DNA from: Actinomycetes bacterium
GTDB lineage: Bacteria > Actinomycetota > Acidimicrobiia > Acidimicrobiales > Microtrichaceae
NCBI GenBank assembly: GCA_029782335.1
Contig: JAKOVA010000259.1
Location: 1 to 64,000 of the forward strand
Direction of reading: 5' to 3'
Length of the DNA stretch: 64,000 bases
In this document: positions 1-9,743 of the stretch, piece by piece
Layout: every line of letters starts with the position of its first letter
Numbering within the stretch: position 1 is the stretch's first letter
The notes under the pieces: generated by a model
What the model saw: the letters and a program-made list of their open reading frames with translations, nothing else
What the model was told of the DNA's origin: nothing
Database searches by the model: none
Translations under genes and position numbers: made by a program

Positions 1-1508
1 CGGGCGCGGGCAGCACGCCCGGCGCCACTTCGACGGGTTCCGCCACGAGGGCCGGGGGTGGCGCAACCGCCGCACGGCGACCCGGGGCGGTCGCCGCAGG
101 GAGGGCGTCGAGCGACGCCGCAGCAGGACGGGTGCCCTGTCCCGACCGCAAGATCCAGGTGCCGGCAGACCCGTATTCGCCCAACTGTTATGTGTGGACG
201 AAGGGCGCCGACAACGGCGGTGCCACCGCCCCCGGTGTCACGGCAACCTCGATCAAAGTCGCCGTGCGGATCGGCGCCTTCCTCGACGGCCTGAACAATG
301 CGCTCTCCAAGGCCGCCGGCGCGGCCGACATGGCGGAGACGCCCGAGGTCGTGAAGCGCACGTTCAACGGGCTCATCGACTACCTCCACGCCAAGTACGA
401 GTTCTACGGCCGCAAGATCGAACTGGTCATGTACGGCGGCAAGGGCAACGTGCTCGACGAAGCGCTCGGCGGCGGGAAGGAAGGCGCACAACAGGACGCC
501 CGCTCGGTGGCCAAGGACATCGGGGCGTTCGCCGACGCCAGCGCCGTGACCGTCCCCTACGCCGATGCGCTGGCGCAGCAGGGCATCATCAACATCGGCG
601 CCCCGTACGTCTCGAAGGACTGGCTCCAGAAGCGCCGGCCGTACTCCTGGACGCCCCTCACCGACTGCTCGACGGTCGTGTCCGCCGTCTCGTCCTATTA
701 CATCCGACGTCTCGCCGGTCGGACCGCGGCGTGGGCCGGCGGTGACCTCCAGGGCCAGAAGCGCCGTACCGGGATCATCTCGCCCGAGAACGACTGGTAC
801 CAGGAGTGCGTCAGCGCCGGGGTGAAGGTCCTCAACGACTCCGGCTTCGGCGGCGACCTCGTTGCCCGACTCACCTACCGCCTCGACCTCAACGCCATGC
901 AGAACCAGGCGACCGCCCTGCTGCCCAAGCTCAAGGCAGCTGGCGTCACCACGGTGCTGTGCGGCTGTGATCCGGTGCTGCTGAGTCTCCTCACCGCACA
1001 GGCGAAGCAGCAGAACTACTACCCGGAATGGGTCGAGACCGGCGTCGCCTACAGCGACCAGGATCTCGTGGCCCAGTTGTTCGAACCCTCCGTCTGGAAG
1101 CGTGCCTTCGGCGTCTCCTATGCCGGCAGCACCGTGCCGATCAAGGCGAGCTTCGCCTACCAGGCGTACAAGTCCAGCGGACGCCCCGGCGAGCCGTCGA
1201 TCGGAGCGCAGCTCATCTTCGATCAGCTCCAACTGCTGGCGATCGGGCTCCAGATGGCCGGCCCGAACCTGACGCCGCAGAACTTCGAGTCGGGAATGTT
1301 CGCCTACCTGCCGCGCAGCGGCGTGTCTGGCCGTTGGGACTTCGGCCCCGGCGACTACTCCACCTCGAGTGACGCCCGCGAGATCTACTGGGATCCGAAC
1401 GCCACCTCGATCCAGAACGGCAAGAGGGGCGCCTGGAAGGAATCGTCCAACCAGCGCTTCCCGATCGGCCAGTGGCCCGCCGGCGAACCGAACATCCCCA
1501 AGCCATGA
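1..1508 (+). CDS. ABC transporter substrate-binding protein (branched-chain amino acid / Leu-Ile-Val type), 5' end outside window
   Basis: Open frame continues from the window edge through an Ala/Gly/Thr-rich linker; periplasmic binding protein fold sequence; ATGA overlap with the downstream permease-ATPase gene. Confidence 0.85.
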   Translation, partial: GAGSTPGATSTGSATRAGGGATAARRPGAVAAGRASSDAAAGRVPCPDRKIQVPADPYSPNCYVWTKGADNGGATAPGVTATSIKVAVRIGAFLDGLNNALSKAAGAADMAETPEVVKRTFNGLIDYLHAKYEFYGRKIELVMYGGKGNVLDEALGGGKEGAQQDARSVAKDIGAFADASAVTVPYADALAQQGIINIGAPYVSKDWLQKRRPYSWTPLTDCSTVVSAVSSYYIRRLAGRTAAWAGGDLQGQKRRTGIISPENDWYQECVSAGVKVLNDSGFGGDLVARLTYRLDLNAMQNQATALLPKLKAAGVTTVLCGCDPVLLSLLTAQAKQQNYYPEWVETGVAYSDQDLVAQLFEPSVWKRAFGVSYAGSTVPIKASFAYQAYKSSGRPGEPSIGAQLIFDQLQLLAIGLQMAGPNLTPQNFESGMFAYLPRSGVSGRWDFGPGDYSTSSDAREIYWDPNATSIQNGKRGAWKESSNQRFPIGQWPAGEPNIPKP

Positions 1509-4500
1509 GCCCCTCGGCACTCCTCGACCGATACGGGTCGCTCCCCAAGTGGGCGCGTGGCCTCGTCTCGGTCGCCCTGCTGCTCGCGGGTTGGGCGGCA
1601 GCGGCGGCGATCCTGCCTCGTGGCGCACCGAGCGAGATCGTCCTCCAGGGTCTGATCCTCGGATCCGCCCAGGCGCTCACCGCCTTCGGCATCATCCTCA
1701 TCTGGCGGGCGAACCGGGTCATCAACTTCGCGGCGACGGCGATGGGTGCGCTCGGCGGCGGTATCGGTGTCCACCTGTTCCGAGAGTGGGGCTGGCCGTA
1801 CGTCGCGAGCGTCCCGATCGGTGTCGTGATGGGCATGATCGTCGGCCTCGGTGTCGAGTTCCTGGTGATCCGCCGGTTCACGAAGTCGTCGCGGCTGGTC
1901 GTGATGGTCGCCACCTTGGGCCTCACCCAACTCCTCGGCGGCCTTGACCTGATCATCGGCGAGAACGTCTTCGGCAACGGATCGCTCTTCAGCGGTTCCT
2001 TCGACACGCCGCTCACCCAGTACACGAAGAACATCGGCTTCGTGCTGTTCAACGGCAATCACCTCTTGATGGGCGTCGTCGCACCACTCGTCGCCGTCGG
2101 GCTGGGCTGGTTCCTGCGCAAGTCCCTCGCCGGCCAAGGCATCCGCGCCGCGGCGGAGAACGCCGAGCGCGCTCGTCTGGTGGGCATCCCGGTCCGCCGC
2201 CTCCAGTCGTTGGTCTGGCTGATCGCCGGCGGTCTCAGTGCCCTGACCCTCGCCCTCAGCGCGCCGGTCTCCGGGCAGATCAACTCCGCCGCCACCGGGC
2301 CAACGCTGCTGCTGCCCGCTCTCGCCGCGGCGGTTGTCGCCCGCATGGAGTCGCTCCCGGTGGCGTTCGGTGCGGCACTCACGCTCGGAGCGATCGACCA
2401 GGTCGCCTACTGGAACACCGACTCGCCCGATCTCACCAACGTCGCGTTCCTGGTGATCATCCTGATCGCCCTGCTAGCACAGCGCGCATCGACCTCGCGG
2501 GCCTTCGACGCGGAATCGGCGTGGCAGGACAACGGCTCGACCCGCCCGATCCCCGCAGCGATGATGCGTCTGCCGGAGGTCCGCGCGGCACTCGTGATCG
2601 GCGGCGCACTGCTTGCCGCCGCCACGGTGCTCGTGCCGCTGTGGGTGTCGGACGGCACCACGACGAGCCTCACGATCATGGTCATCTGGGGGATGGTCGC
2701 GCTGAGCCTCGTGGTGCTCACCGGCTGGAGCGGACAGATCAGCCTCGGCCAGTTCGCCTTCGTCGGAGTCGGCGCGATGGTCACGGGCAACCTGATCATG
2801 CGCACCGACCTCGACCTGTTCCTGGCGCTGGCGCTCGCCGCACTTGCGGGCGGGCTCATCGCGCTCGCGCAGGGAATCCCCGCTCTGCGCATCAATGGCC
2901 CGTTCCTCGGCGTCGTGACACTCGCGTTCGCCGTGGTCTTCGACGCCTACCTCCTGAACCCCAACCACTTCCCGAGCCTCATCCAGACCTCGGTCGACGC
3001 ACCGGTGCTCTTCGAGCGGTTCAGCCTCGACAACGCCCGGACGCTCTTCTATCTCTGCGCGGCGCTGCTCGTGCTGGTGGTGTTGGCGGCTCGTGGCGTG
3101 CGTCGCTCCCGCAGCGGTCGCCTGCTGATCGCGACCCGCGACAACCGCAAGGCGGCCGAAGCGATGGCCGTCTGGTCGAAGCGCCAGACCCTCGCCGGGT
3201 TCCTCTTCGCCGGCATGGTCGCCGGCTTGGCGGGTGGTCTCCACGTGATCGTGCTTCGCGGCATCGGCGTCGGCTCCTACCCCCCGATGCAGAGCATCAC
3301 GGTCTTCTCCATGGCGACCATCGGCGGGCTGGGTTCCATCGGCGGCTCGCTGCTCGGCGCCTTCGGGATGCGCGGTCTCAACGACTGGGTGCCCGGCAAC
3401 ATCCGCCTGATCCTCAACGGCACCGGGATGCTCGTGATCCTGTGGCTCCTGCCCGGCGGCATCGGGCAACTCATGGCGTATGTCCGCGAGTTCGCGCTCC
3501 GGGGAATCGCCCGACGCCGAGGGATGAGCGTGCCGGGCCTCACCGACGTGCACACCCTCGAGGAGCTTCCGTCGGCACCGGCATCGGCGCCTTCGATGAA
3601 CGGGTCCGTCGGCCTCCCGGGTGTCGGACAGCCCGACGGCGTCCCCCAACGGCCACTCATCGAGTGCCGAGACATCGACGTTTCCTACGGCCAGCTCCAG
3701 GTGCTCTTCGGTGTCGACTTCTCGGTCATGCAGGGCGAGATCGTCGCTCTGCTCGGCACCAACGGCGCCGGCAAGTCAACCCTCCTGCGGGCGCTGGTCG
3801 GCTTGACCGCATCGAAGGGCGCCCGGCGGGTGGGAGACGTCGACCTGACGAAGCGGTCGGTCGAACAGGTCTGCACCGACGGCGTGGCACTCATGCCCGG
3901 CGGTCGGTCGATCTTCCCGACGCTGACGGTGACGGAGAACCTGAAGCTCGCCACCTGGACGTTCCGGGGCGACCACGAGCGGATCGCCTCCGACACCGAA
4001 GCGGTGCTCAACCTGTTCCCGGTGTTGCGCACGCGTCTCGATCAGATGGCCGGGAATCTCTCCGGCGGCGAGCAACAGCAGTTGGCGCTCGCCCAGACGC
4101 TGCTGCTGCGGCCCCGGGTGCTGTTGATCGACGAGCTCTCACTGGGCCTCGCGCCGTCGATCGTGGCGCAGCTCATCGAGGTCGTGCGCGCCGTCTGGCG
4201 GAACGGAGCGACCATCGTCATCGTCGAGCAGTCGGTGAATGTGGCGCTGTCGCTCGCGGAACGGGCGGTATTCCTCGAGAAGGGCACCGTGCGATTCGAG
4301 GGCCCGACCCGTGAGCTGCTCGATCGGCCCGACATCCTGCGGTCGGTGTTCATTCACGGCGCTGACGGAGCGGAGGGCGCACACGACGGCGCTGCGAACG
4401 GGCACGACGCGGCAGCCACCAACGGCGCCGCGAACCCCTTCGCGCAGGTTTCGCTCGGTGCCGGGTCGATCGACCTGCGCAACCGTGCGACGGGCACCGT

Positions 4501-5290
4501 CCTCGAGTGCCACGGTGTGGTGAAGCGTTTCGGCGGCATCGTCGCGGTCGATGGTGCCGAGCTGTCGGTGCAGGCCGGCGAGATCGTCGGGCTCATCGGC
4601 CAGAACGGCGCCGGCAAGACGACCCTGCTCGACTGCATCTCGGGGTTCCATTCCATCGACGGCGGTCACATTCGGTTCCGCGGACGCGACATCACCTCGT
4701 GGGCACCCCACGAGCGGGCCTCCGCCGGGTTGGGGCGCTCCTTCCAAGAGGCACGGCTGTTCCCGTCGCTCACGGTCGCCGAGACGGTCGCGGTCGCGCG
4801 CGAGCGCCACGTCGGCTCGCGATCGATGCTCGCCGATGCCATGCGCCAGCCGGCGTCGTTCGAGTCGGAGCTCGAGACGGCACATCGGGTCCGGGAGCTG
4901 TTGGGCTTGTTGGGCCTGCGGGACCACGCCGAGAAGCGCACCTCCGAGTTGTCGACCGGCATGCGCCGAATCGTGGAGTTGGCGTGTCTGTTGGCGGAGG
5001 ATCCGACGGTGCTCTTGTTGGACGAGCCGTCCGCCGGGGTCGCCCAGAAGGAGACCGAGGCGCTCGGCCCGCTGCTCATCCGGATCCGCGACCACACCGG
5101 CGCGGCGCTGGTCATCATCGAGCACGACATGCCGCTGCTCTCCGGCGTCTGCGACACGATGGTCGCCCTCGAGTTGGGCGCGGTCATCGCGTCAGGGACA
5201 CCCGACGAGGTCCTCGCGAACGACCGGGTGATCGCCAGCTACCTCGGTACCGACGACGTCGCGATCAACCGTTCCGGTTCCCTCGCCTGA
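1505..5290 (+). CDS. Branched-chain amino acid ABC transporter, fused LivH-LivM permeases plus two ATPase domains (LivF-like, LivG-like)
   Basis: ATG at 1505 overlaps previous stop; two permease halves, then two nucleotide-binding domains with Walker A GTNGAGKST and GQNGAGKTT and signature/Walker B LSGGEQQQLALAQ...LLIDE and LSTGMRRIVELA...LLLDEPSAG, all in one uninterrupted frame. Confidence 0.93.
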   Translation: MSPSALLDRYGSLPKWARGLVSVALLLAGWAAAAAILPRGAPSEIVLQGLILGSAQALTAFGIILIWRANRVINFAATAMGALGGGIGVHLFREWGWPYVASVPIGVVMGMIVGLGVEFLVIRRFTKSSRLVVMVATLGLTQLLGGLDLIIGENVFGNGSLFSGSFDTPLTQYTKNIGFVLFNGNHLLMGVVAPLVAVGLGWFLRKSLAGQGIRAAAENAERARLVGIPVRRLQSLVWLIAGGLSALTLALSAPVSGQINSAATGPTLLLPALAAAVVARMESLPVAFGAALTLGAIDQVAYWNTDSPDLTNVAFLVIILIALLAQRASTSRAFDAESAWQDNGSTRPIPAAMMRLPEVRAALVIGGALLAAATVLVPLWVSDGTTTSLTIMVIWGMVALSLVVLTGWSGQISLGQFAFVGVGAMVTGNLIMRTDLDLFLALALAALAGGLIALAQGIPALRINGPFLGVVTLAFAVVFDAYLLNPNHFPSLIQTSVDAPVLFERFSLDNARTLFYLCAALLVLVVLAARGVRRSRSGRLLIATRDNRKAAEAMAVWSKRQTLAGFLFAGMVAGLAGGLHVIVLRGIGVGSYPPMQSITVFSMATIGGLGSIGGSLLGAFGMRGLNDWVPGNIRLILNGTGMLVILWLLPGGIGQLMAYVREFALRGIARRRGMSVPGLTDVHTLEELPSAPASAPSMNGSVGLPGVGQPDGVPQRPLIECRDIDVSYGQLQVLFGVDFSVMQGEIVALLGTNGAGKSTLLRALVGLTASKGARRVGDVDLTKRSVEQVCTDGVALMPGGRSIFPTLTVTENLKLATWTFRGDHERIASDTEAVLNLFPVLRTRLDQMAGNLSGGEQQQLALAQTLLLRPRVLLIDELSLGLAPSIVAQLIEVVRAVWRNGATIVIVEQSVNVALSLAERAVFLEKGTVRFEGPTRELLDRPDILRSVFIHGADGAEGAHDGAANGHDAAATNGAANPFAQVSLGAGSIDLRNRATGTVLECHGVVKRFGGIVAVDGAELSVQAGEIVGLIGQNGAGKTTLLDCISGFHSIDGGHIRFRGRDITSWAPHERASAGLGRSFQEARLFPSLTVAETVAVARERHVGSRSMLADAMRQPASFESELETAHRVRELLGLLGLRDHAEKRTSELSTGMRRIVELACLLAEDPTVLLLDEPSAGVAQKETEALGPLLIRIRDHTGAALVIIEHDMPLLSGVCDTMVALELGAVIASGTPDEVLANDRVIASYLGTDDVAINRSGSLA

Positions 5291-5328
5291 GCCCACCCAC
5301 GCCACGCACCCTGTTCGCCGCGTCGACG

Positions 5329-5354
5329 CCATCCCGGATCTCGACCCGGGATGG
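5329..5354 (+). terminator. Hairpin downstream of the Liv fusion gene
   Basis: CCATCCCGG / CCGGGATGG perfect 9-bp arms, no clear U-tract. Confidence 0.35.
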
Positions 5355-5561
5355 TCGCCGGGTTACCCACGCCACGACGTTGGAGAGGATGCCGGAATCC
5401 CGGCCGGCCCCGAACCTGGCAGGGACGTGCCGGAATCTCGGCTCCAGGCTGCTGAGAACGAGGTCGGGTCCCCGACGAGGCTGCTCCGTTGGCGGCGCGC
5501 CACCGCCGCGGACGGAGCCCGGTATCCAATCGGCGACCACACGCCGATTAGCGTGGCGGCC

Positions 5562-5634
5562 GGGCCGTTAGCTCAACGGGTAGAGCAGGGGACTTTTAAT
5601 CCTCAGGCACTGGGTTCGAGCCCCAGACGGCCCA
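5562..5634 (+). tRNA. tRNA-Lys (anticodon TTT)
   Basis: GGGCCGT/ACGGCCC acceptor stem, GCTC D-stem, anticodon loop CTTTTAA, T-loop TTCGAGC. Confidence 0.95.
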
Positions 5635-5641
5635 CGCTGCG

Positions 5642-7237
5642 ATGACCACCACCGACACGTCGACTGACCCCGCCGCTCCGAACGGGCCGACGGCCGACAG
5701 CCCTGACGACGCCGCGATCCTCGGTCCGAGAGCGCTCGCGGGTGCGCTCATCACCGTTGCCGCTGTTGCCCTCGCCGCACGCTTCGCGCAACCGTCGCCC
5801 ATCTGGGGGCGCGAGGCGGTTGACGTTGCGCTCGCCAACCTGCCACTCGATCGACTTCCCGACGCGCTGCGCCACGCCGGCGGACCGCCGCTGTGGATCG
5901 TGGTCCTCCACGGTTGGGAGGCCGTGGCCGGCACCGGCGACGCCGCGCTGCGGGCACTCTCCGGCATGTTCAGCGTCGCGACCATCCCCGTCGCCTGGAT
6001 GCTCGGCCGCCGGCTCGGCGGTCCTCGAGGCGGCAAGTCGGTCGGGACCTACCTCGCGCTGTTGGCCGCCCTGTCGCCGTGTCTCCTGCGCTACGGGAGC
6101 GATGCCGGGCCGGCGTCGATGGTCATCCTGCTCACGGCACTCGGAGCGGTGTTCCTCCTCGATGTCGTGGCGACACCGACGCCGCTGCGCTTCATCGCTC
6201 TGGCGCTCTGCACCGCCGGCCTCCTCTGGACCGACTACTGGACGGCGACGGTTGTCGCCGGTGCCGCGTTGGCCGTCGGGGCCGTTCGACGGGCCTCACG
6301 TTCAGGCGGCCCCGCGCCCGACCGGCTCCACCGTCGAGCCGCGACCGCAGCACTCGCAGCGATCGCCGCCGGAGCGGCGACGTTCGCGCTGTGGCTTCCC
6401 GTGCTGTGGTTCCAGTTGTCGAAGGCCGGCACACCGTGGGGTGACCGGGTCCGCCCGGCGACGGTGGTGACGACCGCCGTCATGGAACTGAACGGCGGCC
6501 CGACGTTGCTCGTCTTCGTCACGGTTCCCCTGCTCGTGATCGGCATCTTCGGGCGACGCGGCAACGAGCGGTCCGTCAACCTCGATTTCCACGGCAACCC
6601 CGACGCACGCGGCCCCGCCGCGACGCTCGGGGTCGGCTTCGTGCTCGCTGCGGCCCTCAGCCTCGCCACCGGCACGACGTTCGTGTCGGCTGACTCGGTC
6701 GCCTACCTCGTTCCGTACCTGTCGCTCGTCGCACTCGGCGTCGCCCGCTTCACCGGCCGCAGCCGGTGGGTGGCGATCGCGGCGGTTTCGGCGATCTCGA
6801 TCGTCACCTTGTCCGCGGCGTTTGGGGATGCCCGCTCGCAGGTGCGGCCGGCGCTCGACGCGATCGCACAGACCACCGACGGCCCCGGGCTCATCGTCGC
6901 GTGCCCCGATCAGGTTGGCCCGTCGCTGTACCGCTCGGCACCACGCCGGTTCCGGGTACTCCGTTACCCCGACCTCCGCCCGGCCGACGCAATCGACTGG
7001 GTCGGCTACGACGCCAGGATGGCCAACGCCGACCCGACCAGCGTCGCGAGCGAGGTCCGGACGGCTGCCGCGGGACGGCCGGTGTTCGTCGTCATCGGAC
7101 GCGGCTATCGAGGCGGTGGCGGGTGCAGCGGGCTGATCGCCGCACTCGGTGCCCAGTCCGCCGGTCGGATCATCCTCGAAGCCGACGTCGACGAGTACCG
7201 GGAGTCCATGCGCGTCTACGAGTTCCGTGCGCTCTGA
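5642..7237 (+). CDS. Membrane glycosyltransferase (GT39/ArnT-like dolichyl-phosphate-mannose type)
   Basis: Multi-TM protein with N-terminal catalytic-loop-like segment followed by repeated TM helices. Confidence 0.6.
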   Translation: MTTTDTSTDPAAPNGPTADSPDDAAILGPRALAGALITVAAVALAARFAQPSPIWGREAVDVALANLPLDRLPDALRHAGGPPLWIVVLHGWEAVAGTGDAALRALSGMFSVATIPVAWMLGRRLGGPRGGKSVGTYLALLAALSPCLLRYGSDAGPASMVILLTALGAVFLLDVVATPTPLRFIALALCTAGLLWTDYWTATVVAGAALAVGAVRRASRSGGPAPDRLHRRAATAALAAIAAGAATFALWLPVLWFQLSKAGTPWGDRVRPATVVTTAVMELNGGPTLLVFVTVPLLVIGIFGRRGNERSVNLDFHGNPDARGPAATLGVGFVLAAALSLATGTTFVSADSVAYLVPYLSLVALGVARFTGRSRWVAIAAVSAISIVTLSAAFGDARSQVRPALDAIAQTTDGPGLIVACPDQVGPSLYRSAPRRFRVLRYPDLRPADAIDWVGYDARMANADPTSVASEVRTAAAGRPVFVVIGRGYRGGGGCSGLIAALGAQSAGRIILEADVDEYRESMRVYEFRAL

Positions 7238-7330
7238 GCACACCTCTTACCCGGTTCTCAGAATGATGGGTTTGACTGAACCGACGAAACATCCGAAGGT
7301 CTCCCACAAGACCATGGAGGATCCGGGCTG

Positions 7331-8896
7331 ATGAGCCAGGACACGGAACCGACCTACCACTCGACCATCCCGCTCGGGGGCCATCCCGGCCTCGCCACCG
7401 ACTCGACCCGGCAGTTGCCGACGGCCCCGCCCGCGCCGCCGTGGTGGGTGAACGAGCCCGCGGAGGCGACCCAACGGTTCTCCGCGCTGTGGCCGCCCAC
7501 TTCCTCCCACGGCCCGGCGACCGCGATCCTCCCGCAGCCCGCTACCCGTACCGCGCCGTGGGGCAGCACCGAGGCGTTCCGGGCCCCGAGTCCTGCCGAG
7601 CGTGTCGGGCCGGGCGGGCCGGTGCCGCCGCTCGGGGGGTTCGGCGTGCCGCCAACCCCGCCACCCGCCACGCCTCGCCCGCAACGAGGGCCGACCGTCG
7701 CGATGGTGGCGCTCCTCGCCCTGATCGCGATCGTGGTCGGGCTGACCGCCGGAATCACCATCGACCAGGCGATCCAGCGCCACTCCGATGAGCTCGCGGA
7801 TCGTGCGCTGAGCGATCGGGTGGCCCGTAACGGTGCGTCTGACCCCGCGAACCCCACCGACCCGAACACCGTCGACCCCAACACCATCGACCCCGGGAGT
7901 GGGTCCTCCGGCCAGAGCGGCCAGCCGGGGACCACCGAACCGTCGAACCCAGGTGTCGCCCCCACCGCCGAGGAGGCGCAGGACATCGCCGGCGGCATCA
8001 CGCCTGCGCTGGTCAACATCAACACGCAACTCGGTTACCGGGCCGCGGCCGCAGCCGGCACCGGCATGATCCTCACCGCTGACGGCAAGGTGCTCACCAA
8101 CAACCACGTGATCGACGGCTCCACCAAGATCCAGGCCACCGTCGTGGGCACCGGCAAGGTGTACGAGGCGAAGGTGCTCGGCACCGCTCCCACCCTCGAC
8201 GTGGCGCTCATCCAACTCGTCGGAGCTTCCAATCTCCCGACGGTCAAGATCGACCGGAACAAGACCGTCAAGATCGGCGATCCGATCGTCGCCGCCGGCA
8301 ACGCCGGGGGGAAAGGTGGCGACCCGTCCGTCGTGAGCGGCGTGGTCACCGACCTGGGCCAGACCATCACCGCCAGCGACGAGAACGGCGCCAACGTCGA
8401 GACGCTGCACAACCTCATCGAGACGAACGCCCCGATCCGGCCCGGCGACTCCGGTGGCCCGCTCATCGACAGCGCCGGCGCGGTCATCGGCATGAACACC
8501 GCCGCCGCGGCGAGCAACCAGTTCCAGACGGCGGAAAGCGTCGGCTACGCGATCCCGATCGGCGACGCGCTCGACATCGTCCGCAAGATCGAGCGAGGCG
8601 AGGAGTCCGACATCATCCACCTCGGCCTTCCCGGGATCATCGGCGTGCAGGTCATCCCCCAAGGGGGTGCCGCACTCGTGAACGGCGTGGCGGTCGACTC
8701 GCCCGCCGCCGCTGCGGGCATCCAGGCCGGTGACACCATCACCTCGATTGACGGATCGGCCGTCACGACGCCCGACTCGCTCTCCGCGCTGATGGTCAAT
8801 CGCCACCCCGGCGACAAGGTGGAGGTCGGCTGGGTCACCGCGACCGGTGAGCAACGCAGCGCCCGCGTCACCCTCATGGAGGGCCCGGCGAACTGA
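7331..8896 (+). CDS. HtrA/DegP-like S1C serine protease with one TM and PDZ domain
   Basis: NNHVI, TLDVALIQL and RPGDSGGPL catalytic motifs; C-terminal PDZ; Pro-rich cytoplasmic N-terminus. Confidence 0.93.
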   Translation: MSQDTEPTYHSTIPLGGHPGLATDSTRQLPTAPPAPPWWVNEPAEATQRFSALWPPTSSHGPATAILPQPATRTAPWGSTEAFRAPSPAERVGPGGPVPPLGGFGVPPTPPPATPRPQRGPTVAMVALLALIAIVVGLTAGITIDQAIQRHSDELADRALSDRVARNGASDPANPTDPNTVDPNTIDPGSGSSGQSGQPGTTEPSNPGVAPTAEEAQDIAGGITPALVNINTQLGYRAAAAAGTGMILTADGKVLTNNHVIDGSTKIQATVVGTGKVYEAKVLGTAPTLDVALIQLVGASNLPTVKIDRNKTVKIGDPIVAAGNAGGKGGDPSVVSGVVTDLGQTITASDENGANVETLHNLIETNAPIRPGDSGGPLIDSAGAVIGMNTAAAASNQFQTAESVGYAIPIGDALDIVRKIERGEESDIIHLGLPGIIGVQVIPQGGAALVNGVAVDSPAAAAGIQAGDTITSIDGSAVTTPDSLSALMVNRHPGDKVEVGWVTATGEQRSARVTLMEGPAN

Positions 8897-8930
8897 CCGG
8901 AGTCGAGCCGTCGATGAGCGATGATGCGGT

Positions 8931-9731
8931 GTGGCTCCCCCACCGCTCATCCTGATCCCCCCGTCGGAAGGCAAGGCGCCCGGCGGCGACGGACCGCCGT
9001 GGCGCGACGACGCGATGTCGCTCCCGCTCGGTCCTCAGCGACGGAAGGTCCTCACCGCGCTCGTCGCGGCGATGGGTGACGAGTCGGTCGATCTCGAGAA
9101 GTTGCTGGGCGTCAAGGGCGACGCCCTCCGCAGCGCGGTGCTCGCCAACCGACGGGTACGCCGAAGCCCGACTCGCCCGGCGATCGAGCGCTACACGGGT
9201 GTCCTCTACGACGCGTTGGACCTCGCTCGGATCAGCGCCCGGGACCGGCGCCGCCTCAACACGCAGGTGCTGATCGCGTCGGGAGCGTTCGGGCTCGTCG
9301 CGCCGAGCGACCCGATCCCCGACTACAAGCTGAAAATGGGTGCGACCCTGCCGGGACTCGGCAAGCTTTCGTCGATGTGGCGTCCCCACATCGACGCGAT
9401 CCTGACGCCGCTGGTCGGGGGGCGAACCGTGTGGAACCTCTGGCCGAACGAGCACGCGGCTGCGTGGCGGGGCGCCGGCGCCGCCGGCCTCGAGGTCACC
9501 GTCCGATTCCTCGACGACGTCGAGTCCGACGATGGATCCCGACGGCTCGTCGCCGTCAGCCACTGGAACAAGCTGCTGAAGGGCGCCCTCGTCCGTCACG
9601 TGCTCGCCACACAGCTCGACGACCCCGCCGGCCTCGCCCGCTTCGACCACCCCCTCGGCTACCGCTACCGCCCGGATCTCGAAGAACGGGCCGGCAACCG
9701 GGTCGCCGTTGCGATGGTGGTGCGCCGATAG
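8931..9731 (+). CDS. YaaA/DUF328 family protein (peroxide stress)
   Basis: N-terminal LILIPPSEGKAPGG and YTGVLYDAL motifs typical of the YaaA family. Confidence 0.85.
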   Translation: MAPPPLILIPPSEGKAPGGDGPPWRDDAMSLPLGPQRRKVLTALVAAMGDESVDLEKLLGVKGDALRSAVLANRRVRRSPTRPAIERYTGVLYDALDLARISARDRRRLNTQVLIASGAFGLVAPSDPIPDYKLKMGATLPGLGKLSSMWRPHIDAILTPLVGGRTVWNLWPNEHAAAWRGAGAAGLEVTVRFLDDVESDDGSRRLVAVSHWNKLLKGALVRHVLATQLDDPAGLARFDHPLGYRYRPDLEERAGNRVAVAMVVRR

Positions 9732-9743
9732 CCTCGCCCGCCC

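Noticed and set aside
2474-5125. Long opposite-strand and alternate-frame ORFs across the Liv fusion gene (e.g. 2474-3649 -, 2521-4314 +, 4139-5125 -)
   Set aside because: Typical high-GC shadow ORFs: low-complexity Arg/Pro/His-rich translations overlapping a clearly homologous coding frame.
7247-8974. 575-aa minus-strand ORF opposite the HtrA gene
   Set aside because: Antisense shadow of an HtrA gene with intact catalytic motifs; translation is Gly/Arg/Asp-rich with no recognisable domain.
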